Assembly: GCF_036206005.1 (NCBI RefSeq)
Contig: NZ_CP108143.1
Span: forward strand, 7,035,501 to 7,099,500
Direction of reading: 5' to 3'
Length of the DNA stretch: 64,000 nucleotides
From: Streptomyces sp. NBC_00178
GTDB taxonomy: Bacteria; Actinomycetota; Actinomycetes; Streptomycetales; Streptomycetaceae
In this document: piece after piece, positions 62,901 through 64,000 of the stretch
How positions within the stretch are numbered: the stretch's first letter is position 1
Layout: each line of letters begins with the position of its first letter
The notes under the pieces: generated by a model
Told to the model about the DNA's origin: nothing
Databases searched by the model: none
What the model saw: only the letters and a program-made list of their open reading frames with translations
Program-made: the position numbers and the translations under genes

Positions 62901-63680
62901 CAGCTGCCCCGCGAGGTCGGGGTGCTGCGTGTCCACACCGGTGTCCAGTACGGCGACGTCGACACCCTGGCCGGTGTCACCGCCCGACCACACCTGAGGT
63001 GCGCCGATCTGCGCCGTGGTGTCGGCCAGAGCGGCCTTGACCTTCCCGTCGAGCCACACCTTGGCGATGCCGGCGCGCAGTTCGGGCTCGGAGCCCTTGC
63101 GGCGGCCGTTCGCCGCTCCCGTCCCGCCGGTGAGGGACTTCCAGAAGGTGGCGGCCTTCGACCGCGACGCCGAGAGCGCCGCGCCCTGGATGCTGCTCAG
63201 GGAGAGCGTCCTGCTGGCGCCGGCGGGCACGGCTTGGGTGCGCGCGCGGGCGGCGGCGTCGGTGTAGGTGACGATCAGCGGAAGGCTGTCACGCCGGTCG
63301 TCCCCGTAGCCGTCCGCCAGCAGGCGGGTGATGTTGAAGAGCTCGCGGTCGAGCTTTCCGGCCGCGACGTACCGGAGGGCGTCCGCCGGGTACATGTAGG
63401 TGTTTCCGGCGGTCGTGTAGGCCGTCACGCCCGTCGGCCGGCCGTCCGGGCCCTGCACGGAGCGGGTGACCTTGCCGTCGGCGCCGGTGCTGACCGTCAC
63501 CTTGTCACCCGTGACCAGGGTGACGGTGTGTGAGGACGGCTGGTGGACGGTGCGGGCGGGCAGCCGCGGAGCGGCCTGGCCGGCGGGCGTCACGGCGCCG
63601 GCCGGTACGACACCCATCGTCAGGGCGGCGATCGCGGCGAGCGCGACCGGACCTGGTCTGGATATGGGAACGCTGGGCAC
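59913..63680 (-). CDS. secreted S8 (subtilisin-like) serine peptidase
   Basis: 1255 residues. Signal peptide ends near AGA (28). A propeptide-like region to about 225 includes HTVTLVTGDKVTV. The catalytic triad is Asp246 (AVLDTGVD), His278 (NGHGTHVAS) and Ser450 (SGTSMATPHVAG), with Asn375 (IAAGNAG) in the oxyanion hole. About 780 residues of beta-rich C-terminal domains follow; their role is not clear. GTG 63680 has AGGAGGA upstream. It degrades protein outside the cell. Confidence 0.93.
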   Translation of the reverse strand: MPSVPISRPGPVALAAIAALTMGVVPAGAVTPAGQAAPRLPARTVHQPSSHTVTLVTGDKVTVSTGADGKVTRSVQGPDGRPTGVTAYTTAGNTYMYPADALRYVAAGKLDRELFNITRLLADGYGDDRRDSLPLIVTYTDAAARARTQAVPAGASRTLSLSSIQGAALSASRSKAATFWKSLTGGTGAANGRRKGSEPELRAGIAKVWLDGKVKAALADTTAQIGAPQVWSGGDTGQGVDVAVLDTGVDTQHPDLAGQLAASTSFVPGRSVEDHNGHGTHVASTIAGSGAASDGKEKGVAPGARLHVGKVLDDDGSGQDSWVLAGMEWAAREQHAKVISMSLGAEPGAGGDPLSEAVEALSAETGALFTIAAGNAGPHSVLTPGVADAALTVGAVDTSDTLADFSSTGPRQGDAGLKPELTAPGVDVLAARSQYAEDGSGYYQTLSGTSMATPHVAGAAALLAHAHPDWTGQQLKHALVSSTKRTPRYTPYEGGSGRLDVAAAVKNTVFATGTVYGGYRDPSAPAGDRSEKKVTYTNTADAPVTLDLATEVPGAREGAFTLSARQVTVPAHGSAEVTLTTAFDLVKRDTMTSGQILATGPSGALLAHTVIGAYVRAPRFTLTIGGKDRSGHPLGGEVYLIGEKAFMGPLLLDESGTGKVEVPAGKYFVSLEADVQGTHGAHSKGKALLTVPEVEVTKATSVLLDASKAKPVSVRTPQASTPADIRLDVSRAFDNGTSLFMQRWQPEGFDSVWALPNKQVTTGTFGFGGNWRLVEPSLAVSYGTRDFDDMIVARGRTQLKAGTWPTRVVYAGEGGAKAYSKLGALGKAAVVRRSDAVGPAEQAANAAKAGARLLLVVNDGEGRLNPWDSDLDSPYTEEGNPPPLTVASLTRDEGNELIAGIKPGRSAQLRVTTDVTTDYVYDISRHWAAVPADPTYRPVSKDLNRVDVSFRSNRPARAMESRSAVWQGYYSLNVMPTPARTERTDWVSRDTDWVEMADINQQLQISSDSVKRYPSGKTSHLEYFGPIQRPRLSNDYVPVRVGDQVLAVIPGWGDSGPGHVGRTLNNQNVRNSVQMYQTLPDGNSLLLRDSVTDTIGSIRYPLTLDSAEKQPYRLVSANARAFWENDYSVTTRTEWGFTSAQPAAGTYSVLPLIQLDYAVEGMDDSGRTARRAAITVTPSHLDGAPRSDTIGKVGLDISYDDGTTWQHAALTRTAAGWSTHLNAPAKAQFVTLRTTAADSQDNTVTQKISRAFGLK

Positions 63681-64000
63681 ATCTCCTCCTGAGAAAGACC
63701 GTGGAACGCTCCTGATGATCGGACAGAGAAGGTGTGAGATGGCTGTCCACGCATGTCGCCTTGCGGCCATGACCCATCTGCGTCATCGCCGGCAGTTCAC
63801 GTAAGGGACATCTCAGGTGTGTGCGGGGTACCCCGGATGCGGCGATCAGGGTCCGGGGCGGTCCTCAGGACTCCGGCACCACACGTGTGCCGACCGCTCC
63901 CGAGAGGGTCGGAGAGGGTTCTCCGGACATGTGGCCGGACGCAAGCACGCGGAGGGGCGGGCCCGCCGCGGCGGCGCGGAGTCCCGAGACACGGCGTCCG
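63681..64000. other. upstream region of the subtilase
   Basis: 320 bp to the window end. It should hold the subtilase promoter; I see no gene and no clear operator. Confidence 0.45.

Noticed and set aside
59391..63533. A 1380-codon open frame on the plus strand opposite the subtilase
   Set aside because: It is the antisense shadow of a gene with a full catalytic triad; it has no domain pattern, and long antisense frames are common in high-GC DNA.
1..64000. tRNA, rRNA, phage, transposon or plasmid signatures
   Set aside because: No T-loop-like GGTTCGAATC with matching arms outside coding DNA, and no transposase, integrase or phage-structural motifs were seen.

Overview
The window is high-GC actinobacterial DNA and reads as a Streptomyces chromosome segment, probably away from the core. 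The support is strong G/C third-codon bias, frequent GTG starts (one TTG), Tat- and Sec-type signal peptides, many TetR-, HxlR-, XRE-, ArsR- and LuxR-type regulators, a DasR-like site before a chitinase, a PopR-like operator before a clpP pair and a zinc-free L36 gene. I see no rRNA, tRNA, CRISPR array, transposase, integrase or phage genes.

Layout. 1-2.7 kb: 3' part of an FAD oxidoreductase, a DoxX-like membrane protein and an alpha/beta hydrolase. 2.8-7.7 kb (minus): a deacetylase-like lipoprotein, then a Baeyer-Villiger monooxygenase translationally coupled to an acyl-CoA ligase. 7.7-9.2 kb: a hairpin-rich stretch with no convincing gene. 9.2-15.2 kb: a small membrane protein, a stand-alone SecY with a TTG start, a TetR/D-cysteine desulfhydrase pair around a perfect operator, and a Tat-exported epoxide hydrolase. 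15.2-18.8 kb: small hypotheticals, a DUF1348 protein, a broken SDR gene, an acetyltransferase and rpmJ. 19-25.7 kb: asparagine permease, acetyltransferase, sirtuin, and a two-gene signalling unit (cNMP-domain histidine kinase plus a receiver fused to a thioredoxin-reductase-like flavoprotein). 25.9-28.8 kb: secreted chitinase and ThuA-like protein, both with ricin-type lectin domains. 29-34.3 kb: two oxidoreductases, a methyltransferase, an XRE-cupin regulator, a DUF4190-type protein and an MpaB/Lcp-like oxygenase. 34.4-38.1 kb: polyprenyl synthase operon, TetR regulator and TetX-like monooxygenase, with near-identical operators. 38.1-41.9 kb: three exported cell-wall-type proteins sharing one C-terminal SH3-like, Cys-terminated module. 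42-47.1 kb: ArsR-type regulator, MDR/HxlR divergent pair, methyltransferase coupled to a 32-residue peptide gene, and an ATP-grasp protein. 47.6-48.8 kb: clpP3-clpP4. 49-56.5 kb: YihY, enoyl-CoA hydratase-like, FUSC, FAD monooxygenase, SDR, TspO and an exported hypothetical. 56.9-64 kb: LuxR-type regulator, a second hairpin/repeat-rich noncoding stretch, a STAS-like protein and a large subtilase.

The genes are mainly accessory: oxidative catabolism or detoxification (about ten flavin or NAD(P) enzymes, often next to their own repressor), secreted polymer degradation, cell-wall remodelling and conditional proteolysis. The best candidates for undescribed biology are the SH3-Cys trio, the receiver-flavoprotein/kinase pair lacking the redox dithiol, the ClpP4 without its catalytic histidine, and the TetR regulon linking isoprenoid genes to a TetX-like enzyme. 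All functional statements rest on reading motifs by eye; no database search was run.
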